This document shows positions 1-5,708 of a stretch of 7,843 nt of DNA, one piece after another. Position 1 is the stretch's first letter; every line of letters starts with the position of its first letter. Below the pieces are notes generated by a model, which saw only the letters and a program-made list of their open reading frames with translations, did not search any database and was not told the origin of the DNA. The stretch lies in contig DAHVVD010000050.1 of assembly GCA_027328265.1 (NCBI GenBank), forward strand, positions 1 through 7,843, read 5' to 3'. This DNA is from Microcaldota archaeon (GTDB lineage: Archaea > Micrarchaeota > Micrarchaeia > Micrarchaeales > CABMGC01). Position numbers and translations under genes: made by a program.

Positions 1-1
1 G

Positions 2-502
2 AATAGGAAAGTGTTGGAAAGTTACTTATCAGAATTGCAATTCAGAATGGTTTTTCTAAATGGACATGGAAACGAGACTACAGTAACTGGACATAAGAAT
101 GAGCCAATAATCATATCTGGTGAAAATGAAGGAAAACTTAAGTCTACGATAACCTATGCAATATCTTGTAGCTCAGCACAGGAACTTGGAACTGCAAGCA
201 TAACTGCTGGAGCGATATGTTACGTTGGATATACAAAAGACTTCATCTTCACTTTTGATGAAGGTAATTCAACACACCCATTGGAAGACAAAGTTGCAAG
301 TTTATTTTTAGGCCACACTGTTATATTTATGAATTCCATTTTCAAAGGCTTGACTGTAGAAGAAGCTTATGAAAAGGCTAAAAGCTCTCTCTGGGATAGT
401 ATAACTTTAACTGAGAGCTCAGGAAATAGGAATATCCTAAGCTGGCTTGTCTGGGATTATTACGCCTTTGAAGCAAAAGGAGATACTAAAAGTAGGTTAT
501 AA
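2..502 (+). CDS. Caspase-like (clan CD: CHAT/C25-type) cysteine peptidase domain protein, C-terminal part
   Basis: Partial gene: the frame is open to the window edge, so the N-terminus lies outside. A GTG at 11 could be read as a start, but the visible part begins just before the strand that carries the catalytic histidine, so a complete caspase-like fold would need upstream sequence. Counting from that GTG, a hydrophobic strand leads to NGHG with His19. A second strand then ends in ISCSSAQELG with Cys53, followed by an AGAICYVGYT segment. This His-Gly then Ser-Cys-Ser order, with a small-residue helix and an Ala-Gly-Ala strand after the Cys, is the layout of CHAT and C25-like peptidases. The tail (about 105-125, LTVEEAYEKAK) resembles the helix that closes such domains. 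The substrate is unknown. Base composition is distinctly AT-rich: 60-base lines I counted gave about 28-40% G+C, against about 48-55% in lines from later genes. The gene converges with the secretion ATPase, 56 bases apart. Family assignment is by motif only. Confidence 0.6.
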   Translation, partial: NRKVLESYLSELQFRMVFLNGHGNETTVTGHKNEPIIISGENEGKLKSTITYAISCSSAQELGTASITAGAICYVGYTKDFIFTFDEGNSTHPLEDKVASLFLGHTVIFMNSIFKGLTVEEAYEKAKSSLWDSITLTESSGNRNILSWLVWDYYAFEAKGDTKSRL

Positions 503-558
503 TTGATATTATTTGTTGCAGGTTAAATTGTTGGGGATCAAGACAATCCAAGTATAAC

Positions 559-1854
559 TCACTTGACTCCTATCCTATCTGCGGCAGCCTCTGGATTGTC
601 GTAGTAGCTCTTGCAGAACTCATTTATCGACTTAAGATCCCTCTGACCAAGCTCGTTCAGCTTCTGGAGTATCCTAGCCCTTCTCATTTCCTCAGCTACT
701 ATCTCCGTAGGAGGTGCTCCGGAGAGCTTTGAAAGAAGATCCCTGTAAGTGACGCTGGGGAAGATATCGCTACTCTCATGGGTCTTGTAGTTGTATTCAT
801 AGAGATCCGAGAGGAGCACCTGGGTCTCAACTCCGGAGATCTCCGAAACCTGAGATATTCTTCTTATAATCTTGCCTTTCTCCACAGACCTTGTCACGAC
901 CATCAGCGTGTCTATGAGTGGTATTATGTCCTTCTCGACATTCATTGGCGTGTGCTGTAGCCTCGTTACAATATCTCTGGTGTTGCTAGCGTGTATCGTG
1001 CTCATGGATATCCTGCCGATGTTCATGGAGGTCATCATGTCCTTCGCCTCCTCTCTACGCACCTCCCCTATTATTAGCCTATCTGGCCTCATTCGAAGCG
1101 CGTTGGCCACAAGCTCCCTCATTGTGAGTCCAGGATTTGTCTCTAGCCTTACGCAGTTCTCCTGCGTCTCGGTGTTAAGCTCATAAGTGTCCTCAATCAC
1201 TATGACCCTCTCCTCAGGTCTGAAGAAGCTGAACATCGCATTCAGCAGTGTAGTCTTCCCGGCCGCTGGCACGCCTCCTATGAGCAGGTTAGCAGGCCTG
1301 AACCCCATGCCCTCCGCGTACAGCCATAGCCTTCCGGCGAGGTTGTAGTTCAATTCGCCCATGTTTATTAGGTCGATTATGCTTAGTGCATTCTCCCTGT
1401 AGTTGCGTATGGTGATATTGGCGCCAATTGGGGATTGCACTATGTTGACTCTCGAGCCATTCGGCAAGTGTACGTCAAAGATGTTCTTGTCCCCGAAATC
1501 TCCGGTTGCATACATCTTGAGCTTTCCTACGAAACGGTCCAGATCCTTCCTATCATTTATCTTCTCTTCAGTCTTGAACTCTCCCTTGTTGCCTGTGTAG
1601 AGGAAAATGTTCTTGGTGTTGTTTATCATTATGTCCTCTACATCCTGGTCATAGAGGTACTTGTTTATCGGTGAGAAGTTGTTCACCTCCTCTACCACCC
1701 TTTTCAGATCATCCTGGGCTATCGAAGGGTCTATCCTCTTTGCAACATATTCAATCTCATAAATAGCGTCTTCCTTTTTCTCTATCGATGGAAGCTTGCC
1801 TTCGAGCGTCTCGAGTATGGCGTCTACAAGCTGGTAGAGGCTCTTTTCGTCCAT
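559..1854 (-). CDS. Type II/IV secretion system ATPase (TadA/CpaF/ArlI/VirB11 superfamily)
   Basis: Cytoplasmic hexameric ATPase expected to power assembly of a pilus, archaellum-like filament or secretion machine. The frame opens at a TTG at 1878 (439 residues, the numbering used here). I prefer the ATG at 1854 (431 residues) because the SD-like AAGGTGAT lies 10 bases before it. Family motifs appear in the right order: an N-terminal domain with DQDVEDIMINN (77-87), Walker A GVPAAGKT (202-209), the Asp box VIEDTYEL (227-234), Walker B RPDRLIIGEVR (264-274) and the His box STIHASNT (293-300). The C-terminal part after about 340 is less conserved. All catalytic motifs look intact. No membrane platform protein (TadC/ArlJ type), pilin or prepilin peptidase is encoded nearby, so the filament or substrate cannot be named. 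At about 430 residues it is on the short side for ArlI and fits a TadA-like or stand-alone archaeal paralogue. It diverges from the metallophosphoesterase across a shared promoter region. Confidence 0.9.
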   Translation of the reverse strand: MDEKSLYQLVDAILETLEGKLPSIEKKEDAIYEIEYVAKRIDPSIAQDDLKRVVEEVNNFSPINKYLYDQDVEDIMINNTKNIFLYTGNKGEFKTEEKINDRKDLDRFVGKLKMYATGDFGDKNIFDVHLPNGSRVNIVQSPIGANITIRNYRENALSIIDLINMGELNYNLAGRLWLYAEGMGFRPANLLIGGVPAAGKTTLLNAMFSFFRPEERVIVIEDTYELNTETQENCVRLETNPGLTMRELVANALRMRPDRLIIGEVRREEAKDMMTSMNIGRISMSTIHASNTRDIVTRLQHTPMNVEKDIIPLIDTLMVVTRSVEKGKIIRRISQVSEISGVETQVLLSDLYEYNYKTHESSDIFPSVTYRDLLSKLSGAPPTEIVAEEMRRARILQKLNELGQRDLKSINEFCKSYYDNPEAAADRIGVK

Positions 1855-1863
1855 GGTTCCTAC

Positions 1864-1871
1864 CATCACCT
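1864..1871 (-). promoter_or_regulatory. Ribosome binding site deciding the start of the secretion ATPase
   Basis: Read on the minus strand, AAGGTGAT matches the archaeal anti-Shine-Dalgarno complement (GGAGGTGAT) and is followed by 10 bases and then the ATG at 1854. It lies inside the coding frame if the upstream TTG (1878) or GTG (1869) is used, which argues for the ATG at 1854. Confidence 0.5.
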
Positions 1872-1886
1872 TATTCAACCGACCAG

Positions 1887-1894
1887 AATATATT
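1887..1894 (+). promoter_or_regulatory. Putative TATA box for the metallophosphoesterase gene
   Basis: AATATATT lies about 39 bases before the ATG at 1929. Archaeal TATA boxes are centred about 26 bases before the transcript start, which would put the start near 1917 and give a leader of about 12 bases. No good SD is visible before the ATG, which fits a very short leader. The element is nearly symmetrical, so it could also serve the divergent ATPase gene. Confidence 0.35.
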
Positions 1895-1911
1895 GCTTTC
1901 TCCGAAACTTC

Positions 1912-1919
1912 AATATATC
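1912..1919 (-). promoter_or_regulatory. Putative TATA box for the secretion ATPase gene
   Basis: Read on the minus strand, GATATATT lies about 60 bases before the ATG at 1854. A transcript start about 26 bases downstream (near 1890) would give a leader of roughly 35 bases that includes the AAGGTGAT ribosome binding site. On the plus strand the box is too close to the 1929 start to serve the phosphoesterase. Assigned by spacing only. Confidence 0.3.
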
Positions 1920-1928
1920 TGAGATATC

Positions 1929-2642
1929 ATGGAGATAGAATTTGTCAAAGGGGCACCTGCACTATTCGTAAGAAGGGAGAAAATGCTCGTGATCGGCGAC
2001 CTCCACGTCGGCAGAGACACACTCCTTGCGAAATCTGGAATACATATGCCAGACGCAAATGAAAGGCTGATAGCTAGCATCTTGTCTCTGGCAGAGCAGA
2101 CAGGCGCGAAAGGAATTGCGATGCTTGGTGATGTCAAGGAAAGCATTGGATATCCTCCAAAGGAGGAGTATGAGGAGTTAAGCCGGCTCTTCTATGAGTT
2201 GCGCGAAATTCCAATCACAATAGCAAAAGGAAACCATGACGCAAGGATTGCAGAGATCATCAAAAGACTAAGCGCGAACGCGATCGTTGTGAAAGAACTC
2301 CTGCTGGATAGTGTGGCATTGATGCATGGCGACGCTTTCCCCTCGCAAGAAGCAATGACAAAGGACTGGATAATAACAGGCCATTCCCATCCTGCGATGG
2401 AGATAGGCGGCAGGCTGGAAAAAGTCTTCGTAGTGTCAAAGGTTTCCAGCAGCGCATCAAGAATGTACAAGCGCTACAACAAAAAGGCAAAGATAGTAGT
2501 AATGCCAGCATTCAACGAATTGATATCAGGGAGCGCCCCCGCCTTACTCAAGGACTTTTCGCCGCAGTTCAAAAGAAAAGTTTTTGAGACTAGGAAAGCA
2601 AGGATATACAATCTGGATAAAGAGCTTGTAGCCAAACTCTAA
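1929..2642 (+). CDS. Metallophosphoesterase, archaeal SbcD-related family (COG1407 type)
   Basis: Calcineurin-like phosphoesterase of 237 residues, probably cytoplasmic (no signal or membrane segment). All five metal-binding blocks are present: GDLHVG (23-28, Asp24 and His26), GDVK (67-70, Asp68), GNHD (101-104, Asn102 and His103), HGD (133-135) and GHSHP (151-155, His152 and His154). The second block reads GDVK rather than the common GDxxD; this and the overall length are typical of the archaeal COG1407/TIGR00024 group. Members are described as predicted ICC-like or SbcD-related phosphoesterases, sometimes found beside the Lhr helicase in other genomes; no helicase is present here. The substrate, nucleic acid or small phosphodiester, cannot be told from sequence. 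The ATG at 1929 is chosen because the conserved N-terminal strand starts within about 20 residues of it. The gene ends 2 bases before the end of the convergent geranylgeranyl reductase. Confidence 0.9.
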   Translation: MEIEFVKGAPALFVRREKMLVIGDLHVGRDTLLAKSGIHMPDANERLIASILSLAEQTGAKGIAMLGDVKESIGYPPKEEYEELSRLFYELREIPITIAKGNHDARIAEIIKRLSANAIVVKELLLDSVALMHGDAFPSQEAMTKDWIITGHSHPAMEIGGRLEKVFVVSKVSSSASRMYKRYNKKAKIVVMPAFNELISGSAPALLKDFSPQFKRKVFETRKARIYNLDKELVAKL

Positions 2643-2644
2643 AA

Positions 2645-4084
2645 TCAGATAGGATTTGGCTTGAACCTCTCCTTTATCTCCTTCATCTCCCTGTCCACCA
2701 CAGCCTTCCATGCATTGAAACCGTCCGGACTCTGAGGGTACTGTTTGTAATGCTTGTTCAACTTCTTCATCTCGTTAACGCTATAGACGAGATTCTTGAA
2801 GGCGTTGACGTTCGAGATCCCGCTCAGTATCTTGTTGAACGTGCTGGCAAGCGTTAGTTCTGGTATTCTCCCGTAACTTATCTCGACAGCCTCTTCCTCG
2901 CTTATGAAATGCGCCATCCCGTAGTTAATGAGGTCGTTGTTGAGGGATTGGAGGTATATGCGGAAAACCTCGAGTCCTGCAGTCTTGCTCCCGTAGTTCT
3001 CGTTGAATCTGACGTTGTACTTCCAGAGAAAGTCAAGGCCTGCGTCGTTGGCCTCTACTGCCTCTCCGGCCACCTGGCCCGCGATTATCCCCGCCACCTT
3101 CGCCGGTCCGATTCCTCCCGCGCTGATGGGGTTAGGCATTGCCATGCTGTCTCCCGCGCCCATATATCCTGGATAGACAAGGCTGTCCTGCTGCCTCCTC
3201 ACCGTGACAGACCAGTAACCTTTGCCGTTGCCGTCCTCGTTATCTATCTCGATGTCCTTGATTAACGGGTTCCATTTGATGTACTCATCGATGAGCATGT
3301 GGAGTGTATCTTTCTTCCCTAGCTTCTCGTTCCTTATGTCCAGACTCTTCTTCTCGACTCCTAGTCCAACGTTCATCCTGCCGTTTCTCTTAGGGAAGAC
3401 CCATCCATAGCCGCCAGGCGCGAGTTGCTGATTGAGATGTATGAGAGCGTTTTTTGGATCGTAGTACCTTATGTCATCTGCGGCAAGCCTGAACCTTATT
3501 ATGTACCTGCCTGTCGACTCTATGTCGTCGGTGCTTACGTCCCTGCCGACGTACTCGTTTGGAGGAAGCTTCCTCCTCAGCATGCTAGCAACGCCGAGTG
3601 CGTCTATCACTATCTTTGCTTTTATCTTCACTTGCTGGTGCTTCTCGTCCCTTCCGAATATTCCAACAACCTTGTTATCCTCGATTATAGGTCCTTCAAC
3701 CTCGAACTTAGTGACGTATTCTGCACCGCTCCTGGTCGAGTAATTAACAAGCTTCTTCGCGAGCTTCGGCCTGTCCAGAATGTAGCCTTCGCCTTCGAAA
3801 GCGAACTTGTGCTCCAAGTCTGGGCTGAGCGCGTATACTCCGTCTACCTTAAGGTTAAGTTCAGGGTCCCCGAATGTAAGCCCAATCTCCTGCGTTATGA
3901 AATCGGTGTGCGCCTTTGCAACAGCATCGCCGCAGACCCACCCCCAGTTGGTCTTCTTTCCCGCCTCCTTGTACTCATTCCTGTCGAGCAGCACAACCTT
4001 GGCTCCGCCTTTGGCTGCGGCGACGGCTGCCAGAGAACCAGCGATGCCAGCCCCTGCGACTATAACGTCGTATTTCTCCTCCAT
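2645..4084 (-). CDS. Geranylgeranyl reductase family FAD-dependent oxidoreductase (archaeal lipid saturation)
   Basis: Predicted digeranylgeranylglycerophospholipid reductase, which reduces the double bonds of the geranylgeranyl chains of archaeal ether lipids with an FAD cofactor. The 479-residue protein opens with a strand and the dinucleotide-binding GAGIAG (11-16), then DRN (34-36) closing the FAD-binding unit. WVCGD (49-53, Cys51) corresponds to the conserved cysteine region of the family. The substrate-site signature PGGYGWVFP (223-231) matches the PxxYxWxFP pattern that marks geranylgeranyl reductases among related flavoproteins. The second FAD motif is GAGDSMAMPNPISAGGIG (309-326). 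Members I know are about 400-450 residues, so this one is somewhat long, mainly at the C-terminus. The ATG at 4084 is supported by the GxGxxG motif starting ten residues in; its SD is weak. It lies 19 bases downstream of rpoK on the same strand, suggesting co-transcription, and close to the divergent prenyltransferase that acts earlier in the same pathway. Exact substrate (phospholipid, GGPP or a quinone chain) is inferred. Confidence 0.88.
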   Translation of the reverse strand: MEEKYDVIVAGAGIAGSLAAVAAAKGGAKVVLLDRNEYKEAGKKTNWGWVCGDAVAKAHTDFITQEIGLTFGDPELNLKVDGVYALSPDLEHKFAFEGEGYILDRPKLAKKLVNYSTRSGAEYVTKFEVEGPIIEDNKVVGIFGRDEKHQQVKIKAKIVIDALGVASMLRRKLPPNEYVGRDVSTDDIESTGRYIIRFRLAADDIRYYDPKNALIHLNQQLAPGGYGWVFPKRNGRMNVGLGVEKKSLDIRNEKLGKKDTLHMLIDEYIKWNPLIKDIEIDNEDGNGKGYWSVTVRRQQDSLVYPGYMGAGDSMAMPNPISAGGIGPAKVAGIIAGQVAGEAVEANDAGLDFLWKYNVRFNENYGSKTAGLEVFRIYLQSLNNDLINYGMAHFISEEEAVEISYGRIPELTLASTFNKILSGISNVNAFKNLVYSVNEMKKLNKHYKQYPQSPDGFNAWKAVVDREMKEIKERFKPNPI

Positions 4085-4103
4085 GTCACTACTTTATTCT
4101 GAT

Positions 4104-4286
4104 TTATTCCTTAAGGCTTTCCCTTACCACGACTATCGGTATTACCCCTTCATCGAATTCCTTCTCTGCGAGCTCGAGCGGCTCCTTTATCTCCTCAGGT
4201 ACCTTTATCAGCGGAGGTGCACCATATGCAAGCTGCAGTGCTCTCGCGCCTATTATTCTGGCCTTCTCGAATCTCGTGTATTCCAT
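4104..4286 (-). CDS. rpoK: DNA-directed RNA polymerase subunit K (Rpb6/omega homologue)
   Basis: Small assembly subunit of the archaeal RNA polymerase that clamps the largest subunit; homologous to eukaryotic Rpb6 and bacterial omega. The 60-residue protein carries the family signature TRFEKARIIGARALQLAYGAP (residues 4-24), followed by the short linker PLIKVPEE and the C-terminal GVIPIVVVRES. Length is normal for archaeal RpoK (about 55-60 residues), so the gene looks complete. The ATG at 4286 is the natural start; GAGG lies 10 bases upstream. It is the first gene of a probable two-gene transcript with the geranylgeranyl reductase, 19 bases apart. In many archaea rpoK sits in a conserved cluster with rpoN, enolase and ribosomal protein genes; none of those is next to it here. 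Confidence 0.95.
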   Translation of the reverse strand: MEYTRFEKARIIGARALQLAYGAPPLIKVPEEIKEPLELAEKEFDEGVIPIVVVRESLKE

Positions 4287-4330
4287 AAAACATCAGCCTC
4301 AGTTTATCTCAGAAGATAGCGCCTGCTGGA

Positions 4331-4338
4331 CATATAAC
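4331..4338 (-). promoter_or_regulatory. Putative TATA box for rpoK and the geranylgeranyl reductase
   Basis: Read on the minus strand this is GTTATATG. It would place the transcript start near 4308, giving a leader of about 22 bases that contains the GAGG ribosome binding site. Based on composition and spacing only. Confidence 0.35.
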
Positions 4339-4365
4339 ACTGTCGTCAAGCATATTTAGACTTAA

Positions 4366-4376
4366 AGGTTTAAATA
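4366..4376 (+). promoter_or_regulatory. Archaeal promoter (BRE/TATA) of the UbiA prenyltransferase gene
   Basis: AGG followed by TTTAAATA, preceded by purine-rich sequence that could serve as a TFB recognition element. The TATA centre near 4372 predicts a transcript start near 4398, just ahead of the strong ribosome binding site. This is the best-looking promoter in the window. Confidence 0.55.
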
Positions 4377-4400
4377 CTTTGGGACTTTTCATCAGACATA

Positions 4401-4408
4401 GGAGGAGG
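4401..4408 (+). promoter_or_regulatory. Strong Shine-Dalgarno deciding a GTG start
   Basis: GGAGGAGG ends two bases before the GTG at 4411; the first GGAGG of it gives a more usual 5-base spacing. The match fixes the GTG at 4411 as the start of the prenyltransferase. Confidence 0.7.
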
Positions 4409-4410
4409 CA

Positions 4411-5271
4411 GTGAAAGCGAAAGCAATACTCAAACTTACTAGAATCGAGCACAGCGCGATGCTAGTTGTGGCTGTGCTCGCCGCAGAGCTCATCGTAAAA
4501 GGCAGCTTTCCCAGCCTTCCGGTCCTTGTTCTCAGCCTGATAACGCCGATCTTCATAAGCATGGCGTCATTCGCGATAAACGACTACTACGACATTGAGG
4601 TAGACAGAGCTAACGGGAAGAGGAGACTTCTTGTTACTGGAGAGCTAAAGCCCATGGATGCGCTCTACGTCACAGCCGTAAGCCTCCTGATAGGAGTGGC
4701 TGCAAGCGCGTTCATCAACCTCTACGCATTTGCCATAGCGATAATCTTCGGCCTTCTCGCGCTTCTCTACAGCTCTAGGCTGAAGGGAATAATATTAATA
4801 GGCAACATCTACATCGCCCTCTCGATGGCGATACCGCTAATATACGGCAGCTATGTAGTCAGCAATTCGATAGGCCCAGCGATAATATTTGTCTCGTTCA
4901 TGATCTTCCTCAGCGGAGTGGCGAGAGAGATACACGGCACCGTCAGGGACATGGAAGGCGATTCAAAGCGTGGCTTCAGGACCTTGCCTATGCTCATCGG
5001 CAGGGAAGCTTCGGGAGCGATTGCGCTGGTCCTCTATATCATAGCTATCGCGATCAGCCTCTATCTCCTCTCCTCAGTGCCGCCTTTCAGGTATAATCTC
5101 AGCTTCGGCGCGCCGATAGCGATCTCTGACGCGCTTCTGCTCTACACAGCAATAGGATATCTCTCCATAGGCAGCAGCCGTTTCTATGACAAGGCAAGAA
5201 ACATCTCCCTCGCGGCGATGGCGCTCGCCTTACTCGCCCTTCTCCTCTCTCCAGTTCAGCTCCTTCCTTAG
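4411..5271 (+). CDS. UbiA family prenyltransferase, probable digeranylgeranylglyceryl phosphate synthase
   Basis: Integral membrane prenyltransferase of 286 residues. The likely reaction is transfer of the second geranylgeranyl group to geranylgeranylglyceryl phosphate, giving the core archaeal diether lipid; this is inferred from family and from the neighbouring geranylgeranyl reductase. The first Mg-diphosphate motif is NDYYDIEVD (57-65) and the second is DMEGD (180-184) followed by SKRGFRTLP. Between and around them are about eight or nine hydrophobic helices, for example 33-55, 85-120 and 150-170. Oddity: the segment after the first motif reads NGKRRLLVTGEL, where archaeal DGGGP synthases usually have NxPxRPIPSG; the arginine and glycine are kept but two prolines are replaced. 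Start is GTG at 4411, backed by GGAGGAGG. The gene is divergent from rpoK and its last 42 bases overlap the end of the HIT gene. Alternatives are another UbiA enzyme acting on a quinone or tetrapyrrole. Confidence 0.85.
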   Translation: MKAKAILKLTRIEHSAMLVVAVLAAELIVKGSFPSLPVLVLSLITPIFISMASFAINDYYDIEVDRANGKRRLLVTGELKPMDALYVTAVSLLIGVAASAFINLYAFAIAIIFGLLALLYSSRLKGIILIGNIYIALSMAIPLIYGSYVVSNSIGPAIIFVSFMIFLSGVAREIHGTVRDMEGDSKRGFRTLPMLIGREASGAIALVLYIIAIAISLYLLSSVPPFRYNLSFGAPIAISDALLLYTAIGYLSIGSSRFYDKARNISLAAMALALLALLLSPVQLLP

Positions 5272-5706
5272 CATCTCCACCCTCTTCCCGTATTCTGCTT
5301 CGGAAAGCCTTCTCGCCTTTCCGATCTCATCATAGACACTAGAGCCGAATCCCTCCTGATAAGGGTCTGTCTTTTTCCTTGGTATAATGTGCATGTGGAG
5401 GTGCCTCACGCTCCTTCCCGAGTACTCGCCAATCTGCGCAGTCATGTCGTAGGATCCCAAGCCGTCACTGTAGAGTTTGAGTATCACCGGCCTCACCTTC
5501 TTTAGAACTTCGAAAAAATCCAGAAGCTCCTCTTCCCTTAGGTCTGCCATATCGTATACGTGCCTCCTAGGTATCAAAAGGATATGGCCCGGCATCACCG
5601 GCGCTATGTCGCAGAGCACTATCGTGTATCTTGATTTGTAGATTATTCCCCTATTGATCTCGTCGCTACAGAAGACGTCGCTTCCTTTCTCGCTTTTCTC
5701 CGCCAT
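5230..5706 (-). CDS. HIT family nucleotide hydrolase/transferase, Fhit-like
   Basis: Cytoplasmic histidine-triad protein of 158 residues, probably cleaving dinucleoside polyphosphates such as Ap4A/Ap3A or nucleotide phosphoramidates. The core begins with VLCDIAPVMPGHILLIPRRH (30-49), the usual 'xPxxxGHxLxxPkrH' block. It ends with the catalytic triad HLHMHIIPR (102-110; His102, His104, His106). The residues before the triad, AQIGEYSGRSV (90-100), line up with the QxGxxAGQxV segment of Fhit and bacterial-type Ap4A-hydrolysing members, which favours that branch over PKCI/HINT. After the triad come about 48 residues with a charged C-terminal helix. The ATG at 5706 lies 2 bases after the stop of the Lon-like protease gene, with GAGGAG about 13 bases upstream, so the two are probably co-transcribed and perhaps translationally coupled. 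The 3' end is antisense to the prenyltransferase gene end for 42 bases. Confidence 0.92.
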   Translation of the reverse strand: MAEKSEKGSDVFCSDEINRGIIYKSRYTIVLCDIAPVMPGHILLIPRRHVYDMADLREEELLDFFEVLKKVRPVILKLYSDGLGSYDMTAQIGEYSGRSVRHLHMHIIPRKKTDPYQEGFGSSVYDEIGKARRLSEAEYGKRVEMLRKELNWREEKGE

Positions 5707-5708
5707 GC

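Noticed and set aside
503..558. Possible weak hairpin (TTGG...CCAA) between the caspase-like gene and the ATPase gene
   Set aside because: Only about four or five pairs with one wobble and no following T-run; not enough to call a terminator.
2192..2511. Minus-strand open frames of 92 and 83 codons inside the metallophosphoesterase
   Set aside because: The plus-strand protein has all five metal-binding motifs; these frames are low-complexity shadows.
3425..4102. Long open frame of 225 codons on the plus strand
   Set aside because: It is a shadow antisense to the geranylgeranyl reductase, has Cys/Val/Tyr-rich unconserved sequence, and the minus-strand gene is unmistakable.
3807..4319. Plus-strand open frame of 170 codons crossing rpoK and the reductase
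   Set aside because: Antisense to two clearly conserved genes; Ser/Leu/Tyr-rich composition typical of a reverse-strand shadow.
4287..4410. Riboswitch or small RNA in the rpoK/UbiA intergenic region
   Set aside because: The 124 bases are accounted for by two divergent promoters and ribosome binding sites; no convincing stem pairs were seen.
5105..5116. Perfect 12-base GC-rich palindrome (tcggcgcgccga)
   Set aside because: It lies inside the prenyltransferase coding region and is explained by the Phe-Gly-Ala-Pro codons; there is no loop and no supporting context.
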